From: Microglena sp. YARC
Lineage: Eukaryota; Chlorophyta; Chlorophyceae; Chlamydomonadales; Chlamydomonadaceae
Length of the DNA stretch: 64,000 nucleotides
Direction of reading: 5' to 3'
NCBI GenBank assembly: GCA_022414725.1
Contig: CM039462.1
Coordinates: 125,175,233 to 125,239,232, forward strand
Shown here: positions 10,781 through 19,402 of the stretch, one piece after another
Position numbering within the stretch: position 1 is the stretch's first letter
How the letters are laid out: the number at the start of each line of letters is the position of its first letter
The notes under the pieces: model-generated
Database searches by the model: none
Seen by the model: the letters and a program-made list of their open reading frames with translations, nothing else
What the model was told of the DNA's origin: nothing
Program-made: the position numbers and the translations under genes

Positions 10781-13700
10781 CCACACACACACACACACAC
10801 GCACAGACCACCAACCCACCCCCCACACATCACCCCCACCCCCACCCGACACACCCCACCGCCACCACACCCACCAGGTATGCCAAGACTGTGATTGACT
10901 GTTGCTCTGCCAGCACTGATGGCCGACCTCGAGCATACCCCCCCACCCCCCCCCACCCCCCACACACACAGACCACCAACCCACCCCCCCACACATCACC
11001 CCCCACCCCCACTACACACACCCCACCCCCACCACACACACCCCACCGCCACCACCCCCACCAGGTATGCCAAGACTGTGATTGACTGTTGCACTGCCAG
11101 CGCTGATGGCCGACCTCGAGCTTTGCTCATCGGTGGTGGTATTGCGAACTTCACTGATGTGGCCGCCACATTCAAGGTGCGCCAAGTTGAACACGTGAAA
11201 CTTGAGTGAACGTGATAGCAGTGGTGGTTGGTGGCGTGGTGGGTGTGGTGTGGTGGGGGGATGGTGTTGCTCATCGGTGGTGGTATTGCGAACTTCACTA
11301 ATGTTGCCGCCACATTCAAGGTGCGCCAAGTTGAACACGTGAAACTTGAGTGAACGTGGTAGCAGTGGTGGTTGGTGGCGTGGTGGGCGTGGTGTGGTGG
11401 GGGGATGGTGTTGCTCATCGGTGGTAGTATTGAGAACTTCACTAATGTTGCCGCCACATTCAAGGTGCGCCAAGTTGAATGTTGAAGACTTGAGTGAACA
11501 TGGTAGCAGTGGTGGTTGGTGGGGGTTGGTGGTGGTATTGCAAACGTCACTGATGTGGCCGCCAGCAAGTGGCAATGTGGCCCCCATTTAAGGTGGGCCC
11601 AGTTGAATGTTGAAGACTTGAGTGAACATGACAGGAGTGGTGGTTGGTGTGTGGTGGGGGGAGGGGAGGGGGGAGGGTGTTGCTGGTTGGTGGTGTGGTG
11701 GGGGGAGGGGAGGGGGAGGGTGTTTGCTGGTTGGTGCTGTGTGGGGGAGGGGAGGGGGGAGGGTGTTGCTGGTTGGTGGTGTGGTGGGGGAGGGAGGGGG
11801 AGGGTGTTTGCTGGTTGGTGGTGTGGTGGGGGGGGGGGAGGGGGGAGGGTGTTGCTGGTTGGTGGTGGTATTGCGAACTTCACTGACGTGGCCGCAACAT
11901 TCAAGGTGCGCCAAGTTGAATGTTGAAGACTTGAGTGAACATGGCAGCAGTGGTGATTGCAATGCTACCTGCCTGTGGTGGATTGTCAGGTTGGGTGTCA
12001 GAAGGTTGATTTGTTGGTGGAGCCTCCTCTTCAAGGGGGTGGGAGCCCCCAGGGTTACCCATTTGTCCGTCCGACCGACCGACTGACTGACCGTCTGACC
12101 GCGCTGAAGCCTGACACGTCAGCCAACGGTCTCGTAACTAACTCGCTCCTGTTGCCACCTGTTGCTCCGTCGCGATCACTCTCAGCCAATTTGTAGCGTC
12201 GCATGCGACGCTGCATAGAACTTGTTGAAAATATACCTGCACCCAAGCCAAGCGTTTTAAGTCAGCGTTTAAGAGCTTACACTGCTTGCTCAATGCTGCC
12301 TGTCTGTAGGGCAGGGTACTTCAAATGGCCAAATTGGCCAGTGCTTTAGCGCACTTGAAATAAAAAAAACTGCGCTTTGTAGTGCAAAAAGCGCAAAACT
12401 TGCTTGCAGCGCCCACAAGGGGTTGCAAAAACTGCGCTTAAATCGCAGAGGGGGTCAGAAAATCAAGCGCTCAAAAGCGCAAAAGCGCGCGCTTTGAATT
12501 TCCCTGCTGTCGGGGTTATCAGGTCGGGTTTCAGAAGGTTAATTTTAAACATGTATACCTACATCCAAGCCAGTGATTTTTTAAGGAATTGGGCATAAAC
12601 ATTAAGTATATGGCAGCCATATACCCAGGTGTAGACTTTGGTGGGGCATAAACATTAAGTATACGGCAGCCATTCCAAGCCAAGCGCTTGGTGTTTGCGT
12701 GTAAGAGCTTTAAAGTGCTTGCTGCAATGCTGCCTATTTTGCCTGTAGGGGTTATGAGAGTGAGTTTAACAAGGTATATTTTGTGCATGAGTTGGTTGAA
12801 ATTGAACGGTATCCAAGCCAGGTGCTCGGAAGTTTGCGAGTAAGAGCTTACGAATGGTTGCCACAAAGCCGCCTGTTTTAAGGTGATTTTGTTGTACAAA
12901 CTGGACAGTTGGCTGCTCGGGCCGCTGGATTGGCATTGTTTTGTGTAATGTAATCCTGCCTGGCTTGGCTTGGCTTGGCATTGTTTTGTGTAACGCACTC
13001 CCTTCTGGCTTGGCTTGGCATTGTGTTATGTACTCCTGCCAGGCTTGGCTTGGCTTGGCATTGTGTTATGTACTCCTGCCTGGCTTGGCTTGGCTTGGCA
13101 TTGTGTTAAGTACTCCTGCCTGGCCTTTTCTGATTTTGTGTAACGTACTCCTGCCTGGCTTGGCTTGGCTTGGAATTGTGTTATGTACTCCTGCCTGGCT
13201 TGGCTTGGCATTGTGTTATGTACTCCTGTCCGGCTTGGCTTGGCATTGTGTTATGTACTCCTGCCTGGCTTGGCTTGGCATTGTTTTGCTGATTTTGTGT
13301 AACATACTCCTGCCTGGCTTGGCTTGGCTTGGCATTGTGTAACGTACTCCTGCTTGGCTTGGCTTGGCATTGTTTTCTAAGTTTGTGTAACTTACTCCTG
13401 TTTGTCTTTCTGGATGTCTGTAGGGGATTATCTCGGCACTGAAGGAGCGATCAGAAGCATTGAAAGCTGCCAAGGTCAACATCTTTGTGCGAAGGTGAGC
13501 CAGGCGACCAAGTTTTTCTGTAAATGTATAGCAAAAGTTCTGAATTTCGTACCTCTGCTCTGTTTTTGTGTGCGAGGCGTTGCAAATTGAGCGACTCGGT
13601 GTGACCCCTGAACCTTGCGGAGCGCGAAGCGCGGAGCCTGGGGGGCTTTCTGGGGTGGTTGAAATGGTATGCGTGTTAGATACAGGTGGGGGGCTGCTCA

Positions 13701-13849
13701 AGTGAAGGGAAGAGGTAGGGTAAGGGGTGTACGTTTCTGTGTTTGTGGGTGAGGAGGGGGGAGGGAGGGGGGGGGAAAGACAGTGTGTGTCAAGGAATGG
13801 GGATGGGGGCACGAAGATTTAGGGCAAATTAGGGGATCATGTAGGTCCT

Positions 13850-13880
<31 letters not shown>

Positions 13881-15982
13881 TAGAGGGAGAGTAAGGAAGG
13901 GAAGGGGGCATGCGTAATGTATTTCAGTTATTATGGGGGGAATATCTCGACGGTGTGTGTACATACAAGGGTATTACCCATTCTGTATCCCAGACCAGGA
14001 CCCAGGACCAGGGTGGGGGGGGGCCAACGGCCACATGGGCTACCGTACAAGTACATTTATTCATACATTCATACATATCATAACAGTTCACCTTCATATG
14101 GTAGCTCAATCATCATTGCATTCTGTCGCATACAGGGGACTGTAACATAACCAGAACCCAGGGCCTGGGTGGGATGGGTGGAGGGTGGCCACCGGCCACA
14201 CGGGCAATGTACTAGTACATACATACATACATACATACATACAGTACATACATACATTCATACATACATACATACATACATACATACATACATACATTCA
14301 TACATACATACATACATACATACATACATACATACATACATTCATACATACATGCATGCATACATACATACATACATACATTCATACATACATACATACA
14401 TACATACATACATACATACATACATACATACCATAATGGTCAATAGGGGTAGTGGTGCATGTTCGTTTGGTCGAGGGTCGGTATCTCCCACCGACCCTAA
14501 GTGTGCCTACTTTATTTTAGGAAGGGCAACGCCATTCAAACTGAATCCTCCGGGTCGCTGGTTTGTGTCGGGAGACCCACCTCCTGGGGTGAAAGTCCTC
14601 TCACAACTTACAAAAAAATATTCACCCTGCCATGGTGGCTCAATCATTATTGCTTTCTGTCGAGGGACCGGCATATCATATGATTTTGACCAAAGGCGAG
14701 TATGGTATCATATGATATCATGCAAATTGCATCATATGATATTGTATATAACTGGTAACTGTAGCCTAGTCTGACTGCCAGCATCATATGATATCAAATT
14801 GCCATTCCCTACTTCTACCACATCCAGGGGAGGTCCGAACTACGACAAGGGTCTGGAGCTGATGCGTGCCGTGGGTGTTGAGATCGACATACCAATCAAG
14901 GTCAGTGTTGCGGGATGAGCCGGTGTAGCATGCTGAGGTCCTGTGGGGCTTGCAGCTGTGTTTGTGTGGCCGTGCATATGTGTTAGCGTGGTGTGGTGGT
15001 GGTGTCTGTGGGTGTGGGTGGGTGGGTGGGGGGGGTGGGGGGGGTCAGGGATGTGATGAGATGAACATACTAATCAAGTTTAGTGTTGCGGGATGAGCCG
15101 GTGTAGCTTGCTGAGGTCCTGTGGGGCTTGCAGCTGTGTTTGTGTGGCTGTGCATATGTGTATCGTGGTGTGGTGGTGGTGTCTGTGGGTGTGGGTGGGT
15201 GGGTGGGTGGGGGTCAGGGATGTGATGAGATGAACATACCAATCAAGTTCAGTGTTGCGTGATGAGCCGGTGTAGCTTGCTGAGGTCCTGTGGGGCTTGC
15301 AGCTGTGTTTGTGTGGATGTGCATATGTGTTAGCGTGGTGGGGTGGTGGTGTCTGTGGTGTGGTGGTGGTGGTGGGGTGTGGGTGGGTGGGTGGGTGGGT
15401 GGGTGGTGGGGGGGTCAGGGATGTGATGAGATGAACATACCAATCAAGTTTAGTGTTGCGGGATGAGCCGGTGTAGCATGCTGAGGTCCTGTGGGGCTTG
15501 CAGCTGTGTTTGTGTGGCTGTGCGTATGTGTTAGCGTGGTGTGTGGTGGTGTCTGTGGGTGTGGCTGTGGGTGTGTGTGTGGGGGGGGGGTCAGGGATGT
15601 GCTGAGATGAACATACCAATCAAGGTCAGTGTTGCGTGATGAGCCGGTGTAGCATGCTGAGGTCCTGTGGGGCTTGCAGCTGTGTTTGTGTGCCTGTGCA
15701 TATGTGTTTGTGTGGTGTGGTGGTGGTCAAGTGGTGGTGTCTGTGGGATTGGAACAGGGGGGGGGGGGGGGGAGGGGGGGGGGGGGGATGAAATCGTCCA
15801 ACCAATCAAGGTCAATGCAGTGTGGCCATGTTCCCTGATAAGAACCCCCTAAATCTGCCCCCCCCCCCCCCCCCCCCAGTCTAACTATAAAGGGGTGGCC
15901 CCCCCAGCCGGCCCCCCCAAGCCTAACTATAAAGGGGTGGACCCCCCAGCCGGCCCCCCAAGCCTAACTATAAAGGGGTGCC

Positions 15983-16028
<46 letters not shown>

Positions 16029-16780
16029 AGCCAAACTAAAAAAAGGGGGGCGCTTCGTGCCGCACACTACAAAATCTGTGTGGGCTACTCAATTTTGTCT
16101 TAAATCAGGCTTGAGTAGCCCACCCAGCTACACAACCTTGCCTAGAGAAATCTGAAATAAAAAACACTGAGTGTGGTGAGGTGAAAGTCACGATTGGCAA
16201 GTGGTCTGGCATGCCTCGAATTCCTACGGGTTGCCTACTTGGTTTTTTTAGGAATTACTTTTCTGAATTCTCGATGGGCCCTGTTTTATGTACAGAGTCC
16301 CACTTCCTAGGGTGAAATCCTTTCAATACAAATACAAATACAAGAGTTGCTTGATGAGCTGCTGTACTGCTTGATGAGCTGCTGCACAAGAGTTGCTTGA
16401 TGAGCTGCTGTACTGCTTGATGAGCTGCTGTACAAGAGTTGCTTGATGAGCTGCTGTACTGCTTGATGAGCTGCTGTACAAGAGTTACTTGATGAGCTGC
16501 TGTACTGCTTGATGAGCTGCTGTACAAGAGTTGCTTGATGAGCTGCTGTACTGCTTGATGAGCTGCTGTACGAGAGTTGCTTGATGAGCTGCTGTACTGC
16601 TTGATGAGCTGCTGTACAAGAGTTGCTTGATGAGCTGCTGTTCTGCTTGATGAGCTGCTGTACAAGAGTTGCTTGATGAGCTGCTGTGTTTGTTGGTGTG
16701 TTTGTGTGGCAGTGCATATGTGTGCGTGGTGTGGGTGGTGGTGGTCAGGTGGTACTGTCTGTCTGTGTGTGGGGGGTGGT

Positions 16781-16812
<32 letters not shown>

Positions 16813-19256
16813 TAAGCCCCAGTGATCCTAAATCATGTGTGCTTTCTCAGGTAATAGATTTTTTTTTTTTTTAGTTGTGAAAGGACTTTCACCCCAGGAG
16901 GTGGGTCTCCCGACACAAACCAGTGACACAGAGGATTCAGTTTGAATGGTGGTGCCACTCCTAAATGAGATGATCAGTTGGAAGCCAAAGCATTGCAGGC
17001 ATAGGTTCAGATACCTATCCCGTTTCGATGAAAGGTTAACTGGTAGACCATTGAAATTGAAATTGAAATTGTTACATCCGAGTAATGCGCCACTCTCAGG
17101 ACGTGAAGTTAAGGACACCACTGCGTAAGCCGGAGCTAGCAGTAGTCACCATACTGGTAGACCATGCATCTAACGACGCATTTGCGGGGTTCGAATCCCT
17201 CCGGTGCGCCTGAGCGCTCACAGTCCATGTCAACTGTCACGATAGCTAATGTCCAGGTCAGGTAGCAGCCCGAACTCTACTTCCGAACGATAGGCTCCCT
17301 TAATACCACGCACCACCAGGCGTTCTCGTTACGGAAGGTGTTGCTTGTCCATAGTCAGGTTGTTACTTCAAACCAAAAATTCCGTTTCGACGAATGGCTC
17401 AATGGTGAAGCTCATTGAAATGATGAAGGTGCAGGGTTCAAATCCCTACGGGTGCGCTTTAGTGTTTGCGGTCGCTGTCAACTGCCATGGTAGCATTGCC
17501 CAGGTAAAGTAGCAGCTCGTTCCCTACCGTTGTACCCGAATGAAAAAAATCTCCAGATTTTTTGAACAGGGATTAGCCCCATTAAAATGTCCGTCCGTTC
17601 GTCCGTGTGTCACCAACCACATTTTTCAGGTTTTATGAAAAAACATCAAAAAAGTTAAACATTCTATATTTTTGATGAAATTATAAAGACTTATTTATAC
17701 CGGACAAATTCTCACCAGAGCACATATGAGCATCGCAATTCACGAAAAGGAGCTCAGGTTGGGCCAAAAAGCTACAATTAACGGTTAACAACTTGATTTC
17801 AGGGTGTTTTGAGCTAACATTTCAAATTTGAACCACTTAAACATGTGCGTCTACATAGGTTTGGGAGCAGAATTGTCGTCAAAAATTGGAGGCAAAACAT
17901 GTAAGCATCACAATGGACGAAACATTCCCCTCGGGCACTTGTGCTATAATTAGCCCACGGACCTCACCTCAGGGCGTGCGTGGGGCAGGGCGGTGGCCAC
18001 CCGGGCGGGGGCGGGAGCAGGGGCGGGGGCCGGGGGCAGGGGACGGGACGGGGGCGGGGCCACCGGGCGGGGGCAGTGGCAAGCAAAAAAGCTGTTCAGC
18101 AGGACGGGATTATACCGTTCAGTCTGGGCTGGGCCGAAACATGCAATACCTTGAACACATTCCGTAAAATCAACCAGACACCTGATTGGCCTCATTTTTC
18201 TTGCATCAACTTCTTAAAAAAATTCAATCTACATACATACATTTCATTACATTACAGAAACGTTCAATACTGCTTAAAAATCAACAACCCTTCAAAAACT
18301 CTCTTTTTCGTCACTTTGTAGTGAACAATGCTAAATCATCAATCGATTAATTGGAATTCAATTAATTTAAAGCCTCCAGGCGCCCTTCGAATTTAATCCA
18401 ATTCGAATTGATACAATTAAAGCAATTACATGCATTCAAATCACGTTAATTGAATTAAATGGAAAGGAATAAATCGAATTAAAATATCACAACATTAAAT
18501 ACAATTCAATTCAATTAATAAAAATACATTGAATTAAGGATCCAAATCATTTCATTCAGGACGCGCCTCCAGGCGCCCTTAATAAGACAGGGCTCCCTTA
18601 ATACCCCACCCCACCAGGCGTTATCATTACTTTTTTATGGAGTCTGGGCTTATTACCGTATAATCGCAGAATACCACGCCCCAATCAGGGCGTTATGAAA
18701 AGATTAGAAAGATTACAAGGGGTTCATGTCCTAGCAGTGAAAAAACACCGCCCTAAAGAAGGACTCGACAAACCACCCGCCGTCTTCCGGCAGCGGGGCT
18801 CGAATTCCGGTGGCCGAAGCCTTAACCACCGTTATCATTGCCCAAAACCCAAGGGAGTGTCCCCTTCTTAAACCGTTGTTTAATCTCTGACAAACACCCC
18901 CGATCCGAACTCTGAGTGGCTCAATGGAAGAGTATCCGACCTTGATCGAAGGAGATGCCGGGATTGAACCCCGCCGGGAGCGTTTCGGTTCACACGGTGG
19001 CCGTCAACCGTATGAAACGTGACTGGTTCTAGCCTCGTTGCCAACCTCGAGCAAAGTGAGCTTACGAACCGTTGTCGATAAAACCACGTCCTTAGTAGGG
19101 TCAACTGTCCCCGGCAGTGTGACTTACTTGGATGTTCTAATTTTCAAATTTTTTTCTCTCTGACAAACACTCCTTTGCTCATCTCAGGTGTACGGGCCTG
19201 AATCCTCTATGACTGGGATTTGCTCTGAGGCGATAGCATATGTAAAGAGCTGCTAA
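7251..19256 (+). CDS. ACLA: ATP-citrate lyase subunit A, 3' part of spliced gene
   Basis: Six plus-strand exons (7251-7436, 8227-8428, 11065-11176, 13424-13494, 14828-14900, 19188-19256) join in phase, apart from one base in a G-run. They encode the C-terminal ~230 residues of the two-subunit-type ATP-citrate lyase A chain. In plants and algae this chain (about 420 residues) pairs with ACLB to cleave citrate with CoA and ATP into acetyl-CoA and oxaloacetate in the cytosol. Recognisable family blocks, in order, are [76 protein letters not shown] and [11 protein letters not shown]. The N-terminal ~190 residues are not found between 1 and 7250, so those exons are expected upstream of the window. 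Nearly every exon boundary has tandem-duplicated fragments beside it. Confidence 0.92.
7437..8226 (+). other. Intron with G/T-rich repeats and exon A donor-side copy
   Basis: The intron begins GTGGGTGGGG and ends in CACACTTTCAG. A copy of the last ~78 bases of exon A, with its donor, lies at 7514-7591 (GCCAGGTTCAGGTC... to GCAGCAGAG|GTGGGT). After it come GTGGGTGGG and GTGTTG-rich words and an 18-base G-run near 8079. No separate gene is seen here. Confidence 0.8.
8227..8428 (+). CDS. ACLA: ACLA exon B, contains a 1-nt frame break
   Basis: The acceptor is TTTCAG at 8226 and the donor CCT|GTAAGTG at 8429, a strong consensus. The first part reads [20 protein letters not shown] then [13 protein letters not shown], as expected for ACLA. 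At the six-G run 8320-8325 the frame shifts by one. The remainder, read one frame over, gives [20 protein letters not shown] and [14 protein letters not shown]. One extra G would restore the frame, so homopolymer error is the simplest explanation. The stretch TEHSS also differs from TDTVG in the downstream copies and in the family. That is a cluster of substitutions rather than an indel. Confidence 0.85.
8496..9219 (+). repeat. Five downstream copies of ACLA exon B 3' part
   Basis: Copies lie at 8496-8598, 8666-8768, 8837-8939, about 9027-9073 and about 9175-9219. The first three are 103 nt each. They encode (S)[11 protein letters not shown] followed by the [16 protein letters not shown] block. 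The first three follow a GGGTAG that could serve as an acceptor. Donors differ: copy 1 has ATAAGT (GT lost), copy 2 has GTTTTT, and copies 3-5 have GTGAGT. The last two copies keep only the 3' half. Because 103 is not a multiple of three, joining more than one copy would break the frame. These are tandem junction duplicates, not extra coding modules. Confidence 0.88.
9290..9490. repeat. Dispersed repeat family I, copy 1
   Basis: Blocks TGTGACCCCAGTGCGACGTG, GCTGCCCCCCAACCCC, GCGGAGCCC and CATGCGTCGCCATGCAGCGA recur at about 48420-48560. A shorter version is at about 13570-13650 (TTGAGCGACTCGGTGTGACC, GAGCGCGAAGCGCGGAGCC). The function is unknown. A G-run of about 19 lies inside this copy. Confidence 0.6.
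9500..10204 (-). repeat. 46-bp minisatellite expanded from a SINE 3' tail
   Basis: About 15 nearly identical copies of a 46-bp unit containing CCTCCGTTATATTGAGAACG and CCTGGTAGGGCGTGGTATTAA. On the minus strand this reads CCTTAATACCACGCCCTACC AGGCGTTCTC, which is the 3' tail shared by single-copy SINEs at about 17285-17330, 18590-18640, 20545-20590 and (reverse) 61390-61430. The array abuts a minus-strand SINE body at 10205-10310. It therefore looks like tandem amplification of the element's own tail. Confidence 0.88.
10205..10312 (-). mobile_element. tRNA-derived SINE body, minus strand
   Basis: Read on the minus strand, this stretch holds CAACTGCCATGGTAGC, a GTCCAGGTGAAGTAGCAGCT block and CGTTCCCTACCG before the tail, as in the copies at 17385-17560 and 20395-20600. 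A B-box-like GGTTCAAT lies near its 5' end. The 5' tRNA-like head is truncated. It lies in an ACLA intron, antisense to the gene. Confidence 0.7.
10312..10355 (+). pseudogene. Relic of ACLA exon B ([11 protein letters not shown])
   Basis: GTCATCTACACTGATACTTT followed by AGGTGGACTGGG encodes [11 protein letters not shown], close to the [11 protein letters not shown] block of the duplicated exon. It is a short and diverged fragment that ends at unrelated sequence. It is a further copy of the exon, separated from the cluster by the SINE and its tail array. Confidence 0.55.
10511..10937 (+). repeat. Three truncated copies of ACLA exon C, acceptor side
   Basis: Copies start at 10511, 10687 and 10878 after CAG, each encoding [19 protein letters not shown]. 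Each breaks off at CGAGCATA into runs of C and CA without a donor. Spacing is about 176-191 bp. The full exon follows at 11065 with a CAG acceptor in the same context. The copies are tandem duplicates of the intron-exon junction and provide decoy acceptors. The second has T instead of G as its first exonic base. Confidence 0.9.
11065..11176 (+). CDS. ACLA: ACLA exon C (YAKTVIDCC...[12 protein letters not shown])
   Basis: The acceptor is CCACCAG and the donor TTCAAG|GTGCGCC. The exon is 112 nt; its first base completes the Leu codon begun in exon B. It encodes [19 protein letters not shown] and then [18 protein letters not shown]. The [14 protein letters not shown] block is highly conserved in ACLA and in the succinyl-CoA-synthetase-like fold (family knowledge). 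It is the only copy here that has both halves and both splice sites. Confidence 0.93.
11267..11905 (+). repeat. Four truncated copies of ACLA exon C, donor side, plus minisatellite
   Basis: Copies of the [16 protein letters not shown] half with the donor AAG|GTGCGCC or AAG|GTGGGCC end at 11320, 11464, 11592 and 11905. None has an acceptor. The third carries a ~24-bp insertion after the GCCGCC codons. Between the last two lies a ~200-bp G-rich minisatellite built from GTTGCTGGTTGGTGGTGTGG and GGGAGGGGAGGGGG. The repeated intronic part includes GCCAAGTTGAA and CTTGAGTGAAC. Confidence 0.88.
12015..12235 (+). repeat. Dispersed repeat family C, copy 1
   Basis: The order is CCTCTTCAAGGGGG, GTTACCCATTTGTCCGTCCG, a run of GACC/GACT, AGCCTGACACGTCAGCCAAC, GGTCTCGTAACTAACTCGCT, TGTTGCCACCTGTTGC, then CAATTTGTAGCGTCGCATGC. 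The same order occurs at about 49925-50165 (plus) and 24235-24470 (minus). Length is about 220-240 bp. It is probably a non-autonomous element. No terminal inverted repeats were recognised. Confidence 0.8.
12310..12520 (+). repeat. Dispersed repeat family D, copy 1
   Basis: The element starts at CAGGGTACT and carries GCGCTTT, AGTGCAAAAAGCGCAAAAC, GCGCCCACAAGGGG and CGCAGAGGGGGTC words. The same order is seen at 50225-50415 (plus) and 46215-46395 (minus). It is rich in AGCGC/GCGCT palindromic words. It begins CAGGGTACT, and the minus copy ends AGTACCCTG at the matching end, so the boundary is consistent between copies. Confidence 0.75.
12945..13400 (+). repeat. CTGGCTTGGCTTGGC minisatellite
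   Basis: Eight to nine units of about 40-60 bp contain GTACTCCTGCCTGGCTTGGC, TTGGCTTGGCATTG and TGTTATG or TGTAACG. It lies immediately upstream of the acceptor of ACLA exon D. Length differences come from the number of TTGGC words. Confidence 0.88.
13424..13494 (+). CDS. ACLA: ACLA exon D ([17 protein letters not shown]...)
   Basis: The acceptor is GTCTGTAG and the donor GCGAAG|GTGAGC. The exon is 71 nt, starting in phase 0 after the Lys of exon C. It encodes [20 protein letters not shown] and FVR, plus two bases of the next Arg. This matches the helix and strand that precede RRGGPNY in the family. No duplicate copies of this small exon were seen, although the preceding intron is repetitive. 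Confidence 0.9.
13570..14640 (+). other. Intron with G-run, CATA microsatellite and family J repeat
   Basis: This stretch holds a short family I fragment (about 13570-13650) and a G-run of about 28 near 13850-13877. A duplicated segment ACCAGGACCCAGG/CCAGAACCCAGGGCC is followed by GGCCAC..GGGC at about 13995-14060 and 14150-14210. A (CATA)n microsatellite spans about 14215-14430. A family J copy (GAATCCTCCGGGTCGCTGGT, GGGAGACCCACCTCCTGGGG) lies at about 14500-14620. Family J recurs inverted at about 16850-16975 and partly at 16250-16325. No gene is seen. Confidence 0.75.
14662..14812. mobile_element. TIR element family H, copy 1
   Basis: The 5' end is GAGGGACCGGCATATCATAT. The 3' end is GCCATTCCCTAC, whose complement is GTAGGGAATGGC. 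Together they give imperfect terminal inverted repeats of about 12-13 bp. The interior has repeated palindromes ATCATATGAT and TGATATCAT. The element is about 150 bp, with no coding capacity. Related elements with the same termini and the same palindrome lie at 42424-42524, and with the same termini at 42531-42719. This fits a MITE family. Target-site duplications were not convincingly identified. Confidence 0.65.
14828..14900 (+). CDS. ACLA: ACLA exon E ([17 protein letters not shown]...)
   Basis: The acceptor is CACATCCAG and the donor AATCAAG|GTCAGTG. The exon is 73 nt; with exon D it makes 48 codons. It encodes [20 protein letters not shown] and IPIK. The preceding split Arg completes the RRGGPNY block typical of ACLA. 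It joins in phase to YGPESSM in the last exon. Confidence 0.92.
15040..15830 (+). repeat. Five copies of ACLA exon E donor junction and intron
   Basis: Units of about 180-190 bp begin with GATGAGATGAACATACCAAT CAAG, which resembles the GAGATCGACATACCAATCAAG 3' end of exon E. They continue into GTCAGTGTTGCGGGATGAGC, CGGTGTAGC and GGTCCTGTGGGGCTTGCAGC. A GTGTGGTGGTGG tract closes each unit. Copies begin near 15052, 15230, 15430, 15603 and 15787. Some have TTTAGTG or TTCAGTG at the donor and would not splice. The array is intronic. Confidence 0.87.
15850..16035 (+). repeat. C-run repeat with CTAACTATAAAGGGGTG
   Basis: Three units of about 54 bp share CTAACTATAAAGGGGTG and CCCCCAGCCGGCCCCCC. They end in an uninterrupted 45-base C-run at about 15984-16028, followed by a degenerate fourth unit. 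Such a long mononucleotide run is unusual and is a likely site of length error. Confidence 0.85.
16335..16690 (+). repeat. 46-bp minisatellite (two 23-mers)
   Basis: About eight copies of a 46-bp unit made of two related 23-mers, TTGCTTGATGAGCTGCTGTA and CTGCTTGATGAGCTGCTGTA, alternating with CAAGAG. It is intronic in ACLA. The complement is open in several frames (Ser/Ala/His/Gln-rich), which is a repeat effect. Confidence 0.9.
16850..16975 (-). repeat. Family J repeat, inverted copy
   Basis: Read on the minus strand it gives CCATTCAAACTGAATCCTC, GGGAGACCCACCTCCTGGGG and TGAAAGTCCT, as at 14500-14620 on the plus strand. A T-run precedes it on the plus strand. No coding sequence is seen. Confidence 0.65.
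17120..17345 (+). mobile_element. tRNA-derived SINE
   Basis: A tRNA-like head has an A-box-like ACTGGTAGACCATG and a canonical B box GGTTCGAATCC. The shared SINE body follows: TGTCAACTGTCACGATAGC, GTCCAGGTCAGGTAGCAGC. It ends in the shared tail CCCTTAATACCACGC and CACCAGGCGTTCTC. No poly-A tail is present. It lies in the last intron of ACLA, in sense orientation. Confidence 0.75.
17385..17560 (+). mobile_element. tRNA-derived SINE, second copy
   Basis: A box GAATGGCTCAATGGT and B box GGTTCAAATCC are followed by GTCGCTGTCAACTGCCATGG, AGC, CCCAGGTAAAGTAGCAGCTC and GTTCCCTACC. The body matches the antisense copy at 10205-10312. The tail is replaced by a different sequence starting AATGAAAAAAATCTCC. 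Confidence 0.75.
17600..18880. other. Intron stretch without recognised gene
   Basis: This is the last ACLA intron. It holds unique AT-rich sequence, a G-rich block of GGGCGGGGGC words at about 17990-18075, and an AT-rich patch of AATTCAATT words at about 18330-18540. That patch is flanked by two copies of GCCTCCAGGCGCCCTT (about 18372 and 18566). A SINE tail (CCCTTAATACCCCACCCCAC CAGGCGTT) lies at about 18594-18625. No exon-like sequence matching ACLA was found. Confidence 0.6.
18880..19110 (+). mobile_element. tRNA-derived SINE with diverged body
   Basis: A box GAGTGGCTCAATGGA and B-box-like GGGATTGAACCCC are about 45 bp apart, followed by GTGGCCGTCAACCGTATG. The body differs from the main SINE group. 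TCTCTGACAAACACCCC just before it resembles TCTCTGACAAACACTCC at about 19158, so a short direct repeat flanks the insertion (about 18886 and 19158). That supports a mobile origin. Confidence 0.6.
19188..19256 (+). CDS. ACLA: ACLA last exon ([12 protein letters not shown]...stop)
   Basis: The acceptor is CTCATCTCAG at 19187. The exon has 22 codons and TAA at 19254-19256. It encodes [20 protein letters not shown] then SC. The YGPE.(S/T)MTGIC motif is the usual C-terminal block of plant and fungal ACLA chains, and the length past it is as expected. A family A repeat starts within ten bases of the stop, so the 3' UTR is largely repeat-derived. Confidence 0.93.
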   Translation: MYGPESSMTGICSEAIAYVKSC

Positions 19257-19402
19257 TTCAATCACCTCTGTAGCGCGAACTCAGGCCTCCGTCGGTAAAC
19301 GATTTGGGTCCAGTTCAGCAGTGCTTGCTTTCGATTTAGCCCCTCCTGATATTTAGGATGCGCAAGTCCTCTTAGCCTATTTGGCTAACCCTGGACTGTA
19401 AC
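19257..19402 (+). repeat. Dispersed repeat family A in the ACLA 3' flank
   Basis: It runs from GTAGCGCGAACTCAGGCCTC through GTCGGTAAACG, CAGTTCAGCAGTGCTTG and CAAGTCCTCTTAGCCTATTT to CCCTGGACTGTAAC. Related copies lie at 40493-40625 (plus), 42768-42905 (minus) and 32560-32690 (minus, diverged), with an end fragment at 2905. Because it begins at the stop codon, it may supply the 3' UTR or polyadenylation region. Confidence 0.8.

Larger units (their letters stand above)
11960..12940. repeat. Degenerate ~200-400-bp intronic repeats
   Basis: Blocks CAGGTTGGGTGTCAGAAGGT, ATCCAAGCCAAGCG, GTTTGCGTGTAAGAGC and TGCTTGCTGCAATGCTGCCT recur three to four times with strong divergence and in the same order. 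They are separated by insertions of families C and D. No coding sequence is seen. This is intron DNA between ACLA exons C and D. Confidence 0.6.
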
